The translations under genes and the position numbers were made by a program. Shown here piece by piece: positions 8,753-18,144 of a stretch of DNA of 64,000 nt. Source of the stretch: Bradyrhizobium sp. GTDB lineage: Bacteria > Pseudomonadota > Alphaproteobacteria > Rhizobiales > Xanthobacteraceae. Position 1 is the stretch's first letter, and each line of letters starts with the position of its first letter. Under the pieces are notes generated by a model that did no database searches, was not told where the DNA came from, and saw nothing but the letters and a program-made list of their open reading frames with translations. Location of the stretch: NCBI RefSeq assembly GCF_022844465.1, contig NZ_JALHLP010000008.1, forward strand, positions 1-64,000, in the 5' to 3' direction.

Positions 8753-9529
8753 TTACTGCTGCTGCGCCATCGCCAATAGGCCGCCGACGAAGGAATGCCA
8801 GAGCGGTGTGAGGCTGATCGGCCAGTTCAGGAGCTTGACGGCGATCAGCGCGACGCCGCCATAGACATAGACTGGATGCGGACGGCCACGCCTGCGCCAA
8901 TCGTGAACGATGGCGACCACCAGCAGCAGATAGGCGACAATGGCGGGAGGGATCGTGACTGGGACTGGCGGCGGGCCGACCGGGCCGGGCGGCGCCAGGA
9001 AGGTGATAAACCAACGCGCGACGGCGGCGTCCAGCAGCGAAATGCCGGCCAGCAGCATCAGCCGCTTGTGGGTGTCCGGACGACGAACCGCCGCGACGGC
9101 AAGCGCGAACACCACCGCGAAAAACGCAATTCCGCTGAGTGGGACGATCGCAAACGCAATTCCGTCATCGGTCAATCCTGCCGCCGCGGAGCGCTTCATC
9201 GCGCTCACGGCCGCCAGGAAGCCGAAGATCGTCATCGCGGTCGCCAGCGATACGCCGATCATGCCGCTCGCCCGGTGCCGGGCTATTCGGCCTGAGGCGG
9301 CGAGCCAGCTCTGCAAAGCGAAATAGAGCGACCAGGCGAAAAACAGCAGCCCGTGAAAGTGAATGACGGGCGAGGCCGACAACGTTCCCCTGGCGAGCGG
9401 CAGCCAGTAGGTCGGCGCGAAGCCGAGAAAGGCGACGGCCAGGCAGGCCAGCGCCATGTAGAAATAGAAGTAAGTGGTTTGGGCATGCGCGACAGCGCGC
9501 GGCGGATTGTAGTCGGTCAATGTTGTCAT
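8753..9529 (-). CDS. multi-pass membrane protein, unknown function
   Basis: A 258-residue hydrophobic protein with about seven predicted membrane segments (for example FYMALACLAVAFLGFAP, FHGLLFFAWSLYFALQSW, GIAFFAVVFALAVAAV, IVAYLLLVVAIV). The second segment holds VIHFHGLLFFAW, with histidines placed as in small haem- or DUF2306-type membrane proteins, so a redox or sensing role is conceivable. A Pro-rich loop (LAPPGPVGPPPVPV) lies before segment six. I cannot assign a function. Confidence 0.75.
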   Translation of the reverse strand: MTTLTDYNPPRAVAHAQTTYFYFYMALACLAVAFLGFAPTYWLPLARGTLSASPVIHFHGLLFFAWSLYFALQSWLAASGRIARHRASGMIGVSLATAMTIFGFLAAVSAMKRSAAAGLTDDGIAFAIVPLSGIAFFAVVFALAVAAVRRPDTHKRLMLLAGISLLDAAVARWFITFLAPPGPVGPPPVPVTIPPAIVAYLLLVVAIVHDWRRRGRPHPVYVYGGVALIAVKLLNWPISLTPLWHSFVGGLLAMAQQQ

Positions 9530-9669
9530 GGTGGGTAAGTCTACGAACGTGCCGAAAGGTTCATCCGCCTGTGGCGCCGTTTCCCGCGCGGGTCGTTTCG
9601 GCCTCGATCGTTCTGATACGGCACTTTAGCTTTGCAAGCGATTATTGTCGAAAAAGCGCGTATTTTGAT

Positions 9670-10488
9670 ATGATCCGGCGTGCCCGACTGCGTTTCCCGG
9701 ATCAATCCATGCGAGGCCATCCTGACAGCTTCCATGCCGGCACCCGCAACCTGATGGCGGCCTGCCTGCTCTGGGCCGCGTTCGCAACCGATGCATCCGC
9801 GACCGGGGTTGAGCCGGCCCGGGATTTACGGGTCGATCCCGCGCCCTGCCTCGCAGCCGCGCTGGCGAGCGATGACGAGCGGACCGTGAGTGTTTGCAGC
9901 GCGCTCGTCGATAACGCCAAGACGGCGAAGGCCGACCGGATCAAGGCGCTGATCGTCCGCGCCGGGGCCTATGAGCGCAAGGAGATGATCGACCGCGCGA
10001 TCGGCGACTATGACGCCGTGCTGCAGCTCGATCCGGCGCTTGCCGATATCCACAACGCGCGCGGCGAACTGTGGCGCAAGACGGGTGACCTGCCCAAGGC
10101 GCTGGCCGATTTCGCCGCGGCGATCAGGCTGAAGCCCGACCACGCCGCCGCCAAGGCCAACCACAGGTCGATGGCGCAGGAGCTGGAGCGGCTGGGCGCG
10201 CTGAAGGCGGTCGCGGGCAAGCCGAGCTTCAATTGCGCCACTGCCCGCCTCAAGGTGGAAAGGGCAATCTGCGCCAGTCCCGAACTCGCCGATCTCGATC
10301 GCGAGGTCGATGGCGCCTATGCCAGGGCGGCGCGTGAAGCCATCAGTCAGAGCCGGGCGCGCATTCTGCGGCGGGAGCAGGAGGCGTTCATCGCCCGCCG
10401 CAACGCCGCCTTCGGTCGACCCGGCTATGATTTGCGACAGGCGATGAAGCAGCGACTGCGGCAACTCCGTGCCGGCGAGGGGTCTTAG
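9670..10488 (+). CDS. TPR protein with LprI-like C-terminal domain
   Basis: About 272 residues from ATG 9670; ATG 9709 is an alternative, and neither has a strong ribosome site. A signal-like hydrophobic stretch (LMAACLLWAAFATDASA) precedes two TPR units (RAIGDYDAVLQLDPALADIHNA and ALADFAAAIRLKPDHAAA, about residues 115-185). The C-terminus has the FNCATARLKVERAIC...LADLDREV pattern of the LprI (lysozyme inhibitor) family, with paired cysteines. Probably periplasmic; protection of peptidoglycan is inferred from the family. Confidence 0.75.
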   Translation: MIRRARLRFPDQSMRGHPDSFHAGTRNLMAACLLWAAFATDASATGVEPARDLRVDPAPCLAAALASDDERTVSVCSALVDNAKTAKADRIKALIVRAGAYERKEMIDRAIGDYDAVLQLDPALADIHNARGELWRKTGDLPKALADFAAAIRLKPDHAAAKANHRSMAQELERLGALKAVAGKPSFNCATARLKVERAICASPELADLDREVDGAYARAAREAISQSRARILRREQEAFIARRNAAFGRPGYDLRQAMKQRLRQLRAGEGS

Positions 10489-10674
10489 CGGCCCGATGCC
10501 GAGCGGCTTGACGATCCCCTGCGATCTGTTCCGGCTTGATCTGCCGCGGCTTCCCGTGACAATGCGGTCGAGAAAACGGCTGGATTTGATCCTGATCAAT
10601 GGCAGGCCGCCGGAGGCTCGCCCATGTCGGGGCGGTTGCCAGGTGGCCCGGGAAGGTTCGAGCGGGAGTGCGCC

Positions 10675-12585
10675 ATGAACATCCACGACAAAAGCAAATA
10701 CCACGAGGTCCATGCCCGCTCGCTGGCTGACCCCGAAGGCTTCTGGGCCGAGGCGGCGCGCGAGATCGACTGGATCGAGCCCGCCAAGAAGGTATTCGAT
10801 CCTTCGATCGGCGCGTATGGCCGCTGGTTTGTCGGCGGCGTCGTCAACACTTGCTACAATGCGCTCGACCGTCATGTCGAGAGCGGCCGCGCCGACCAGG
10901 TGGCGCTGATCCACGATTCGCCGCTGTCGCGCTCGGTCTCGAAGTTCACCTATGCCGAGATGCTCAGGGAGGTGCAGACGCTGGCCGCCGTGATGGCCGA
11001 TTTCGGCGTCGGCAAGGGCGATCGCGTTATCCTCTACATGCCGCTGGTGCCTGAAGCGGTGTTCGCAATGCTGGCCTGCGCGCGGATCGGCGCGGTGCAT
11101 TCGGTGGTGTTCGGCGGCTTCGCGGCCAAGGAACTCGCAACCCGGATCGAGGACGCCAAGCCGAAGCTGATCCTGTCGGCGAGCTGCGGGCTCGAGCCCG
11201 GCCGCATCGTGCAGTACAAGCCGCTGCTCGACGAGGCGATCAGGCTCTCCAGCGTCAAGCCCGAAAACTGCGTCATCCTGCAGCGGCCGCAGCAGGGCTG
11301 CGACCTCGTCGCCGGCCGCGACCATGACTGGGCGTCGCTGCGCCGCGCCGCGCTCGACGTCGGCAAGGCGGCGGCCTGCACCCCGGTCAGCGCGACCGAT
11401 CCGCTCTATATTCTCTACACCTCGGGCACCACCGGGATACCCAAGGGAGTCGTGCGCGACAATGGCGGGCATCTGGTCGCGCTGAAATGGTCGATGTTCA
11501 ACCTCTACGGCGTCAGGCCCGGCGAGGTCTGGTGGTGCGGCTCCGATATCGGCTGGGTGGTCGGGCACAGCTACATTGTCTACGGGCCGCTGATCCATGG
11601 CGCGACCTCGATCATGTACGAGGGCAAGCCGGTCGGCACGCCCGACGCCGGCGCGTTCTGGCGCGTCATCGCCGAACACAAGGCGGTCGCCCTGTTCACC
11701 GCCCCGACCGCCTTCCGCGCCATCCGCAAGGAGGACCCGGAAGGTGCGTTGATCCGCAACTATGACCTGTCGAAATTCCGCACGCTGTTCCTGGCCGGCG
11801 AGCGCGCCGATCCGCCGACGGTGGAATGGGCGGAGGCGCAGTTGAAGGTGCCGGTGATCGATCACTGGTGGCAGACCGAAACCGGCTGGTGCATCGCCGG
11901 CAATCCGGTGGGCCTCGGCATGCTGCCGGTCAAGCACGGCTCGCCGACGGTGCCGATGCCGGGCTACCAGGTCGACGTGGTCGACGAGGCCGCGAGACCC
12001 TTGCCGGCGGGCGCCATGGGCTCGATCGTGATCAAGCTGCCGATGCCGCCGGCCTGTCTGTCGACGCTGTGGCAACAGGATGCGCGCTTCAAGGAGGCCT
12101 ATCTCACCGAATTCCCCGGCTACTACAAGACCTCCGACGCCGGCTACAAGGATGAGGACGGCTATGTCTGGGTGATGGGCCGCACCGACGACATCATCAA
12201 CGTCGCCGGTCACCGGCTCTCGACCGGCGGCATGGAGGAAATCCTGGCCTCGCATCCCGACGTCGCCGAATGCGCCGTGCTCGGCGTCAAGGATGCGATC
12301 AAGGGCGAGGTGCCCTGCGGCTTCTTGGTGCTGAAGGCCGGCGTGACGCGCCCGCCTGCCGAGATCGAAAAGGAGATCGTGGCGCTGGTGCGGGAAAAGC
12401 TCGGGCCGGTCGCCGCGTTCAAGCTCGCGATAACCGTCGGCCGGCTGCCCAAGACCCGCTCCGGCAAGATCCTGCGCGGCACCATCAAGAAGATCGCCGA
12501 CGGCGAAAGCTGGAGCATGCCGGCAACGATCGAGGACCCCAAGGTGCTGGACGAAATCGGCGACGCGCTGAAGGGCAGGGTGTAA
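10675..12585 (+). CDS. prpE: propionyl-CoA synthetase
   Basis: About 636 residues from ATG 10675 (GGGAG eight bases upstream); the longer frame to 10624 adds an unsupported N-terminus. An ANL-superfamily adenylating enzyme: N-terminal ACAS domain (KSKYHEVHARSLADPEGFW), A3 loop YTSGTTGIPKGV, the acid-binding WWQTETGW, A8 GRTDDIINVAGHRLSTG, and the C-terminal catalytic Lys in TRSGKILRG. PrpE rather than acetyl-CoA synthetase is favoured by VRDNGGHLVALKWSM and the length. It activates propionate (or acetate) with ATP and CoA. Confidence 0.92.
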   Translation: MNIHDKSKYHEVHARSLADPEGFWAEAAREIDWIEPAKKVFDPSIGAYGRWFVGGVVNTCYNALDRHVESGRADQVALIHDSPLSRSVSKFTYAEMLREVQTLAAVMADFGVGKGDRVILYMPLVPEAVFAMLACARIGAVHSVVFGGFAAKELATRIEDAKPKLILSASCGLEPGRIVQYKPLLDEAIRLSSVKPENCVILQRPQQGCDLVAGRDHDWASLRRAALDVGKAAACTPVSATDPLYILYTSGTTGIPKGVVRDNGGHLVALKWSMFNLYGVRPGEVWWCGSDIGWVVGHSYIVYGPLIHGATSIMYEGKPVGTPDAGAFWRVIAEHKAVALFTAPTAFRAIRKEDPEGALIRNYDLSKFRTLFLAGERADPPTVEWAEAQLKVPVIDHWWQTETGWCIAGNPVGLGMLPVKHGSPTVPMPGYQVDVVDEAARPLPAGAMGSIVIKLPMPPACLSTLWQQDARFKEAYLTEFPGYYKTSDAGYKDEDGYVWVMGRTDDIINVAGHRLSTGGMEEILASHPDVAECAVLGVKDAIKGEVPCGFLVLKAGVTRPPAEIEKEIVALVREKLGPVAAFKLAITVGRLPKTRSGKILRGTIKKIADGESWSMPATIEDPKVLDEIGDALKGRV

Positions 12586-12593
12586 CTATTTGG

Positions 12594-12678
12594 CCGTCAT
12601 TCCGGGGCGATGCGTAGCATCGAACCCGGAATCTCGAGATTCCGGGTCTGGTGCTTGCGCACCATCCCGGAATGACGG
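12594..12678. repeat. dispersed palindromic repeat, copy 2
   Basis: The same element as at 84-160: outer arms gtcattccggggcga / tcccggaatgac flank cccggaatctcgagattccggg. It follows the prpE stop by 8 bp, so it may also serve as a 3' mRNA structure. Confidence 0.8.
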
Positions 12679-12699
12679 TTCCAGCAAAATGCCTTGATT

Positions 12700-12733
12700 T
12701 CGATGGATTGCAGGGTCAAGCCCGGTAATGACT
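12700..12733. repeat. short dispersed repeat fragment
   Basis: The stretch gatggattgcagggtcaagcccggtaatgac reads, on the minus strand, as the spurious 'VITGLDPAIH' peptide that marks a very common intergenic repeat in Bradyrhizobium-like genomes. It abuts the palindromic element at 12594-12678, forming a two-module repeat block. Confidence 0.55.
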
Positions 12734-12754
12734 AGATGAAAAAAGAGGATCTGA

Positions 12755-13024
12755 ATGCCGTCCGGAATCGCAAAACACCTCTTCGCTCTCCTGCTTGCAG
12801 CCCCCTTCCTCGCCGGCTGCCTCGAGCGCGGCCAGCCGACCATGGTCGACACCAGCGCCGACGACGATGCTTTCTGCCGCGCCAACAACGTCGCGGCCGG
12901 GTCCAACGACTATGTCATTTGCCGCAAGAACCGCGATGTCCAGCGCGGCAACGCCAACGCCCGCACCGACCGCGCCCAGCGCAATCTCGCCGAGCACATG
13001 CTCAACAATCCGACGCGGCCGTAA
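12755..13024 (+). CDS. small lipoprotein, unknown function
   Basis: An 89-residue protein with a lipoprotein signal: MPSGIAKHLFALLLAAPFLAGC, where LAGC is the lipobox and Cys22 the lipidation site. The mature part is short and polar (DAFCRANNVAAGSNDYVICRKNRD) with two further Cys that may pair. Membrane-anchored, facing the periplasm. It is followed 12 bp later by a DUF6494-type gene, so the two may share a transcript. Function unknown. Confidence 0.75.
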   Translation: MPSGIAKHLFALLLAAPFLAGCLERGQPTMVDTSADDDAFCRANNVAAGSNDYVICRKNRDVQRGNANARTDRAQRNLAEHMLNNPTRP

Positions 13025-13036
13025 CCGGAGGTCATC

Positions 13037-13243
13037 ATGAATGAAGACGTCTTCAACGCCAGCCTGCGCAGATTCCTGAAGAAGGTCGGCATCACCTCGC
13101 AGCGCGAGATCGAAAAAGCCGTGCGCGACGCGGTGAAGGCCGGCAAGCTCAAGGGCAACGAGAAGCTGTCGGCCAAGGTCGTTCTGACCGTCGGCGGCGT
13201 CAGCCTCGCACATGAAATTTCGGACGAGATCGAACTGGGTTAG
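13037..13243 (+). CDS. DUF6494-type small protein
   Basis: A 68-residue acidic/basic helical protein (MNEDVFNASLRRFLKKVGITSQREIEKAV) ending in a beta-hairpin-like segment (LSAKVVLTVGGVSLAHEISDEIELG). It matches my recollection of the DUF6494 family of small alphaproteobacterial proteins; no activity is known. The ribosome site CCGGAGG precedes the ATG. It lies just downstream of the lipoprotein gene. Confidence 0.75.
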   Translation: MNEDVFNASLRRFLKKVGITSQREIEKAVRDAVKAGKLKGNEKLSAKVVLTVGGVSLAHEISDEIELG

Positions 13244-13372
13244 CGCGAGCGTCACGCCACGCTCTGGCCGGTCATCAGGGCAGTGACGGCCACAATGGCA
13301 TGTATCAAGATAAAACGCGGCAGGTCGCCCCGCCGCGCTTGGCATCAGCCGTAGATCGCCGCAGCTGCGATC

Positions 13373-14068
13373 CTATTCGTCCGCATCCTGCTTCTTGCCG
13401 CCGATCGTCTTGAGCTTGGCGAACACCGCATCGACATTGAGGTCCTCGCGTTCCTTTTCGGTCGGCTCGAACTCCGGCTCCTTCTTGGTGGTTTCAGAGG
13501 CCGGCAGCAGCGTCGCGCCACCGTAGGCGGCGGGAACCGGTTTTTCCTTGGCGGCGCGCTGCACCTCGAAATCAAGCTCGATCTGCGAGCATAGGCCAAG
13601 CGTCACCGGGTCCATCGGCGTCAGGGTCGAGGCGTTCCAGTGGGTGCGGTCGCGGACCGAGGCGATGGTGGTCTTGGTGGTGCCGACCAGGCGCATGATC
13701 TGCGCGTCTTTCAGTTCGGGGTGGTTGCGCACCAGCCACAGGATCGCGCTCGGGCGCTCGTGGCGGCGCGAGACCGGGGTGTAACGCGGGCCTTTCTTCT
13801 TCGCGGCCGGCGGCAGGGCGACCTTGCTCTCGCCGAGCTTGAGGCGGTAGTTCGGGTCCTTTTCGCCCCGTTCGATTTCGTCGCGGGTCAATTGGCCGGT
13901 CGAAATAGGGTCCATGCCTTTGATGCCCTGGGCGGCGTCGCCGTCGGCGATGGCGCGGACCTCGAGCGGGTGCATCTTGGTGAAATCGGCCACCTGGTCG
14001 AAGGTCAGCGCGGTATTGTCAACCAGCCACACGGCCGTCGCCTTTGGCATCAGCGGTGCATTGCTCAT
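13373..14068 (-). CDS. trcR: TrcR-like cell-cycle transcriptional regulator (DUF1013)
   Basis: About 231 residues from ATG 14068, preceded by AAAGGAG seven bases upstream. The whole sequence is the conserved DUF1013 arrangement: MPKATAVWLVDNTALTFDQVADF, HPLEVRAIADG, then a second HTH-like segment (PSAILWLVRNHPELKDAQIMRLVGTTKTTIASVRDRTHWN). Alphaproteobacterial members are named TrcR, a DNA-binding cell-cycle regulator. The C-terminal 50 residues are acidic and probably disordered. Divergent from ispH with a 217-bp shared upstream region. The family is clear; its targets here are unknown. Confidence 0.88.
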   Translation of the reverse strand: MSNAPLMPKATAVWLVDNTALTFDQVADFTKMHPLEVRAIADGDAAQGIKGMDPISTGQLTRDEIERGEKDPNYRLKLGESKVALPPAAKKKGPRYTPVSRRHERPSAILWLVRNHPELKDAQIMRLVGTTKTTIASVRDRTHWNASTLTPMDPVTLGLCSQIELDFEVQRAAKEKPVPAAYGGATLLPASETTKKEPEFEPTEKEREDLNVDAVFAKLKTIGGKKQDADE

Positions 14069-14285
14069 GGCAAATCTCCTTTGTGCCTCGCCCACCTCTT
14101 TTGGAGGCGAAGCCTGTGGTCATCGGGGATGACGGGAATTCAGGGGCTATATACGCCTTCCCGGGGTATCGGCGCAATGGTTCGCTATTGTGGCTTGACA
14201 GGGCCCAAAAGCAGCCCCAAGTCCTTATGCGAATTGGCCGTTCCCTGCCCACCGGCGAGGGGTGATTCGGTCCCGAGATAGCCCC

Positions 14286-15263
14286 ATGCCCTCTTCGTCT
14301 ACACCAGCCAAACCAGACCTCAGGATCGTGCTTTGTTCGCCCCGAGGCTTTTGCGCCGGGGTGGTTCGGGCCATCGACACCGTCGAGCGGGCGCTCGCGA
14401 TCTATGGCGCCCCGGTCTATGTCCGCCACGAGATCGTGCATAACCGCTATGTGGTCGACAGCCTCAAGACCAAGGGCGCGATTTTTGTCGAGGAACTGGC
14501 CGAAATTCCCGACGGCACCAGCGCACCGGTGGTGTTTTCGGCGCATGGGGTGCCGAAATCGGTTCCGGCCGACGCCCGCGCGCGCAATTTCTTCTCGCTG
14601 GACGCGACCTGCCCGCTGGTCACCAAAGTGCATCGCGAGGCCGCGATCCATTTCAAGCGCGGCCGTGAAATCCTGCTGATCGGGCATTCGCACCATCCGG
14701 AAGTGGTGGGCACGCTGGGTCAGTTGCCGCCGGGCGCGGTGACGCTGATCGAGACCGCGGAAGACGCCAAGACCTTTACGCCGAAGGATCCGAACAACCT
14801 CGCTTTCGTGACCCAGACGACGCTGTCGATCGACGACACCGCCGAGATCGTTGCGCTGCTGAAGGGACGCTTTCCCAACATCTCCGGACCGCACAAGGAA
14901 GACATCTGCTACGCCACCACAAACCGCCAGCTCGCGGTCAAGAAGGTGGCGCCGGTGGTCGATGCCCTGATCGTGGTCGGGGCGCCGAACTCGTCGAACT
15001 CGCAGCGCCTGCGTGAAGTCGCCGAGCGCGAGGGCTGCCCGGTCGCGGTGCTGGCGCAACGCGCCTCCGACATCGACTGGTCGCGCTTTGAAGGCATCAA
15101 GAGCCTCGGCATCACCGCGGGCGCTTCCGCGCCGGAAGTGATCGTCGAGGAAATCATGGGCGCCTTTGCCGAGCGATACCAGCTGCATGTGGAGACGGTC
15201 TCGGCCGCGGAAGAAAACGAATTCTTCCCGCTGCCGCGTTCGCTACGGCCCGACGCCGCCTAA
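14286..15263 (+). CDS. ispH: 4-hydroxy-3-methylbut-2-enyl diphosphate reductase
   Basis: About 325 residues from ATG 14286. IspH makes IPP and DMAPP from HMBPP in the last step of the MEP isoprenoid pathway, using a [4Fe-4S] cluster. The three cluster cysteines are in [15 protein letters not shown] and [11 protein letters not shown]; the substrate-binding histidines and Glu lie in AHGV, GHSHHPE, and the SSNSQRL and ITAGASAPE motifs are intact. It is followed at once by thrB and rnhA, the standard alphaproteobacterial ispH-thrB-rnhA cluster. Confidence 0.97.
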   Translation: MPSSSTPAKPDLRIVLCSPRGFCAGVVRAIDTVERALAIYGAPVYVRHEIVHNRYVVDSLKTKGAIFVEELAEIPDGTSAPVVFSAHGVPKSVPADARARNFFSLDATCPLVTKVHREAAIHFKRGREILLIGHSHHPEVVGTLGQLPPGAVTLIETAEDAKTFTPKDPNNLAFVTQTTLSIDDTAEIVALLKGRFPNISGPHKEDICYATTNRQLAVKKVAPVVDALIVVGAPNSSNSQRLREVAEREGCPVAVLAQRASDIDWSRFEGIKSLGITAGASAPEVIVEEIMGAFAERYQLHVETVSAAEENEFFPLPRSLRPDAA

Positions 15264-15285
15264 GGTCTCGCCAAAAGGTATTGCC

Positions 15286-16266
15286 ATGGCGGTTTACACC
15301 GACGTTGCCGCCGAAGACCTCGCGGAGTTCCTGAACGGCTATGACATCGGCGAGTTGCTCTCCTACAAGGGCATCGCCGAGGGCGTCGAGAATTCCAACT
15401 TCCTGCTGCACACCAGCCGGGGCGCCTACATCCTCACGCTCTATGAAAAGCGCGTGGCGGTGGACGACCTGCCGTACTTCCTGTCGTTGATGGCGCACCT
15501 GGCCGAACGCGGCGTGCATTGCCCGCAGCCTGCCCGGAACTGCAACGGCGCGGTTTATGGCGAACTGGCCGGGCGTCCGGCGGCCATCATCGACTTCCTC
15601 GAAGGCGTCTGGCCGCGGCGGCCGAACGCGACGCATTGCGCCGGCGTTGGCGAGGCCCTCGCCAGGATGCACCTGGCGGGCCGCGACTTTGCGCTGTTCC
15701 GCAAGAATCCATTGTCGGTCGGAGGCTGGCGGCCGCTGTTCGATCAGGCGGCAGCGCGCGCCGACGGCGTCGCGCCGGGCCTGCGCGATCTGATCGGGCG
15801 CGAACTCGACCACCTCGAGGCGCGATGGCCGGCGGACCTGCCGACCGGCGTCATCCATGCCGACCTGTTTCCCGACAACGTGTTCTTTCTCGGCGACAAG
15901 CTGTCGGGGCTGATCGACTTTCCGTTTTCCTGCAACGACCTCTTGGCCTATGACGTCGCGATCTGCCTGAACGCGTGGTGTTTCGAGCCGGACCACGCCT
16001 TCAACGTCACCAAGGCGCGGGCGCTGCTCAGCGCCTATGGCCGCGAGCGCCAGCTGTCGGAGGCGGAGCAGGCGGCGCTGCCGCTATTGGCGCGCGGCTC
16101 GGCGCTGCGCTTCCTGCTGACGCGGCTGGTCGATTTTCTCGACGTGCCGCCGGGCGCGCTGGTGAAGCCGAAGGACCCGCTCGAATACGTCCGCAAGCTG
16201 CGCTTCCACCAGAACGTCGAGAGCGTGCGCGACTATGGCCTGACCCAGCCCGGATTTGCCGCTTGA
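15286..16266 (+). CDS. thrB: homoserine kinase (APH-type)
   Basis: About 326 residues from ATG 15286 (AAAAGG upstream). This is the aminoglycoside-phosphotransferase-fold ThrB used by alphaproteobacteria, not the GHMP type. The catalytic loop is HADLFPDN and the metal-binding Asp is in LIDFPFS; the N-terminal [27 protein letters not shown] motif is characteristic. It phosphorylates homoserine for threonine synthesis. Its TGA overlaps the proposed TTG start of rnhA. Confidence 0.95.
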   Translation: MAVYTDVAAEDLAEFLNGYDIGELLSYKGIAEGVENSNFLLHTSRGAYILTLYEKRVAVDDLPYFLSLMAHLAERGVHCPQPARNCNGAVYGELAGRPAAIIDFLEGVWPRRPNATHCAGVGEALARMHLAGRDFALFRKNPLSVGGWRPLFDQAAARADGVAPGLRDLIGRELDHLEARWPADLPTGVIHADLFPDNVFFLGDKLSGLIDFPFSCNDLLAYDVAICLNAWCFEPDHAFNVTKARALLSAYGRERQLSEAEQAALPLLARGSALRFLLTRLVDFLDVPPGALVKPKDPLEYVRKLRFHQNVESVRDYGLTQPGFAA

Positions 16267-16712
16267 GCGAACTGCCTCACGTGACGGTCTTTACCGACGG
16301 CGCCTGCTCGGGCAATCCGGGGCCGGGTGGCTGGGGCGCGATCCTGAAATTCGGCGACACCGAGAAAGAATTGAAGGGCGGCGAGGCGCACACCACCAAC
16401 AACCGCATGGAGCTGATGGCGGCGATTTCGGCGCTGGAAGCGCTGAAGAAGCCGTGCGTGGTCGATCTCACCACCGACAGCCAGTATGTGCGCCAGGGCA
16501 TTACCGGCTGGATCCACGGCTGGAAGAAGAACGGCTGGCGGACGTCGGACAAGAAGCCGGTCAAGAACGTCGATCTGTGGCAACGCCTCGACGCCGCGCT
16601 GAAGCCGCATCAGGTGCGCTGGCACTGGATCAAGGGCCACGCCGGTCACGACGAGAACGAGCGCGCCGACCAGCTGGCCCGCGAGGGCGTGGCGATGGCG
16701 CGGCTGAAGTAG
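16263..16712 (+). CDS. rnhA: ribonuclease HI
   Basis: About 149 residues. It removes RNA from RNA-DNA hybrids. All catalytic acids are visible: Asp in [14 protein letters not shown], Glu in NNRMELMA, Asp in TTDSQYV, and the His/Asp pair in [13 protein letters not shown]. The start is probably the TTG at 16263, which overlaps the thrB stop (ttga), giving translational coupling; GTG 16281 is the only alternative and would remove six residues. Full length for bacterial RNase HI. Confidence 0.95.
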   Translation: MSELPHVTVFTDGACSGNPGPGGWGAILKFGDTEKELKGGEAHTTNNRMELMAAISALEALKKPCVVDLTTDSQYVRQGITGWIHGWKKNGWRTSDKKPVKNVDLWQRLDAALKPHQVRWHWIKGHAGHDENERADQLAREGVAMARLK

Positions 16713-16729
16713 AGCGGCTTCGTGATTTC

Positions 16730-16814
16730 GTAGGGTGGGTAGAGCGCAGCGAAACCCACCATCGCGATCCGCGGAACGGTGTTGATGGGTTTCGCTGCGC
16801 TCTACCCATCCTAC
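16730..16814. repeat. dispersed inverted repeat (gtagggtgggtagagcgcag type)
   Basis: A long imperfect inverted repeat: tagggtgggtagagcgcagc / gctgcgctctacccatccta with gaaacccacc / gatgggtttc inside. This element type is frequent between genes in Bradyrhizobium-like genomes. It follows the rnhA stop and may stabilise or end its mRNA. Confidence 0.8.
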
Positions 16815-16831
16815 GCGATGCCTTTTCCCCT

Positions 16832-16950
16832 CTACCCTGGTGGGAGAGGGTGGCGCCTCACGAAGTGAGGCGACGGGTGAGGGGTTCTTTCCGCGGAGGC
16901 AGACTCCTCATCCGGCAGCCTTCGGCTGCCACCTTCTCCCACAAGGGGAG
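16832..16950. repeat. dispersed multi-hairpin repeat
   Basis: Three consecutive hairpins: cgcctcacgaagtgaggcg, ggcagccttcggctgcc, and ccttctcccacaaggggagaagg. The family resemblance to 1-60 is clear from the flanking 'cacccg/cctctcc' text. It fills the gap between convergent rnhA and the peroxiredoxin gene together with the element at 16730-16814; no gene is supported in this stretch. Confidence 0.7.
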
Positions 16951-16977
16951 AAGGAAGAAAGTGTCGTTCGCCTCGGC

Positions 16978-17463
16978 CTACAGCTGTCCCAGCAGCGTAT
17001 CGCCGCCGGACACCTCGACCTTGCCGGGCGCGGGCTCGAGGTTGAATTTCTTGACGACGCCGTCTTCCACCAGCATTGAGTAGCGCTTGGAGCGGATGCC
17101 GAGGCCGTTGCCGGAGGCGTCCAGTTCCATGCCGATGGCCTTGGTGAAGTCGGCGTTGCCGTCGGCCAGGAACACGGCTTCGTCGCGCTGGTCGGTGTCG
17201 CGCTTCCAGGCGTTCATGACAAAGGCGTCGTTGACGGAGACGATGGCGATGGTGTTCACGCCCTTGTCCTTGATGGCGTAGGCGTTCAGGAAAATGCTGG
17301 GCAGGTGCATCTTGTGGCAGGTGCCGGTATAGGCGCCGGGCACCGCGAACAGCGCGACCTTCTTGCCCTTGAAAATGTCGTCGGTGGTCTTGACCTGCGG
17401 ACCTTCCGTCGTCATTACGCGAAACTTGGCTTCCGGCAACTTGTCGCCAACCTTGATCGTCAT
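16978..17463 (-). CDS. peroxiredoxin (Prx5 type)
   Basis: About 161 residues from ATG 17463 (GGGAGA upstream). A Prx5/type-II peroxiredoxin that reduces hydroperoxides. The active site PGAYTGTCHKMHLPS has the peroxidatic Cys at residue 49 and the required Pro and Thr; the common 'PGAFTPTC' Pro is Gly here. AIVSVNDAFVMNAW and the GLGIRSKRYSMLVEDG segment match the group that uses glutaredoxin or glutathione as reductant. Monocistronic. Confidence 0.93.
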   Translation of the reverse strand: MTIKVGDKLPEAKFRVMTTEGPQVKTTDDIFKGKKVALFAVPGAYTGTCHKMHLPSIFLNAYAIKDKGVNTIAIVSVNDAFVMNAWKRDTDQRDEAVFLADGNADFTKAIGMELDASGNGLGIRSKRYSMLVEDGVVKKFNLEPAPGKVEVSGGDTLLGQL

Positions 17464-17571
17464 GGTCAAATCTCCCTCAATGAGCCGACGTGTCTTAGAC
17501 CGGGCAGTCGGGCGGCACAATATTCGTCAGGCTGGAAACGGCAACGGCGGCAACGATTCACGATTCCGTCA

Positions 17572-18123
17572 TCAGCCGGCAAAGCCGCCCTGATCCAGGA
17601 AGGCCTGCTCCTCCGCCGTGGTGGCGCGCCCCAAAATGCGGTTGCGGTGAGGAAAGCGGCCGAACCGCCTTATGACGTCAGCATGGATCTCGGCGTATTT
17701 CAGGTTGTCCGGCCGCCCAGACTTCCGGAACAACTCGACGCAACGCAACTGGTCGGGCAGATGCTCCGAATGCATCAGCGGCAGGTAGAAGAACTCGCGC
17801 AGGTCCTGATTGACCCGCGCGTCCGAGCCGCGCTCGATAGCGCGGTGCGCTGCCTCGCGCGCGAGGCGGTCAGTGGAAAAGGCCTGGGCATCGCCGCGGA
17901 ACATGTTGCGGGGAAACTGGTCGAGCACGATGACGAGCGCAAGCGCGCCGTCATCGCTCGCTTCCCACGACGACAATTCCCCGGCCGCCGCCTGCCGCCA
18001 AAGCCCTGCATAGCGGCGGCGCAACTCGGCATCGAAGCCGTCGTCGGCCGCGTACCAGCGCTCCTGGCCGGCATCCCGCCAGAAGGCCAGTATTTCGGCT
18101 GGCGTGACGTCAGCCTCGGCCAT
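17572..18123 (-). CDS. DUF924 family protein
   Basis: A 183-residue all-helical protein with the DUF924 signature: ILAFWRDAGQERWYAADDGFD at the N-terminus, then IVLDQFPRNMFRGDAQAFSTD and FFYLPLMHSE. The family has a TPR-like fold and no firm biochemical role. It lies 21 bp downstream of the FadD-type ligase on the same strand, so both are probably on one transcript. Confidence 0.88.
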   Translation of the reverse strand: MAEADVTPAEILAFWRDAGQERWYAADDGFDAELRRRYAGLWRQAAAGELSSWEASDDGALALVIVLDQFPRNMFRGDAQAFSTDRLAREAAHRAIERGSDARVNQDLREFFYLPLMHSEHLPDQLRCVELFRKSGRPDNLKYAEIHADVIRRFGRFPHRNRILGRATTAEEQAFLDQGGFAG

Positions 18124-18144
18124 CGGCGAGATCCGCCGCGGCGC

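Noticed and set aside
9826..12255. 809-residue open frame on the minus strand opposite prpE
   Set aside because: It is the antisense shadow of a clearly recognised PrpE; the translation is Arg/His/Asp-rich with no family signature.
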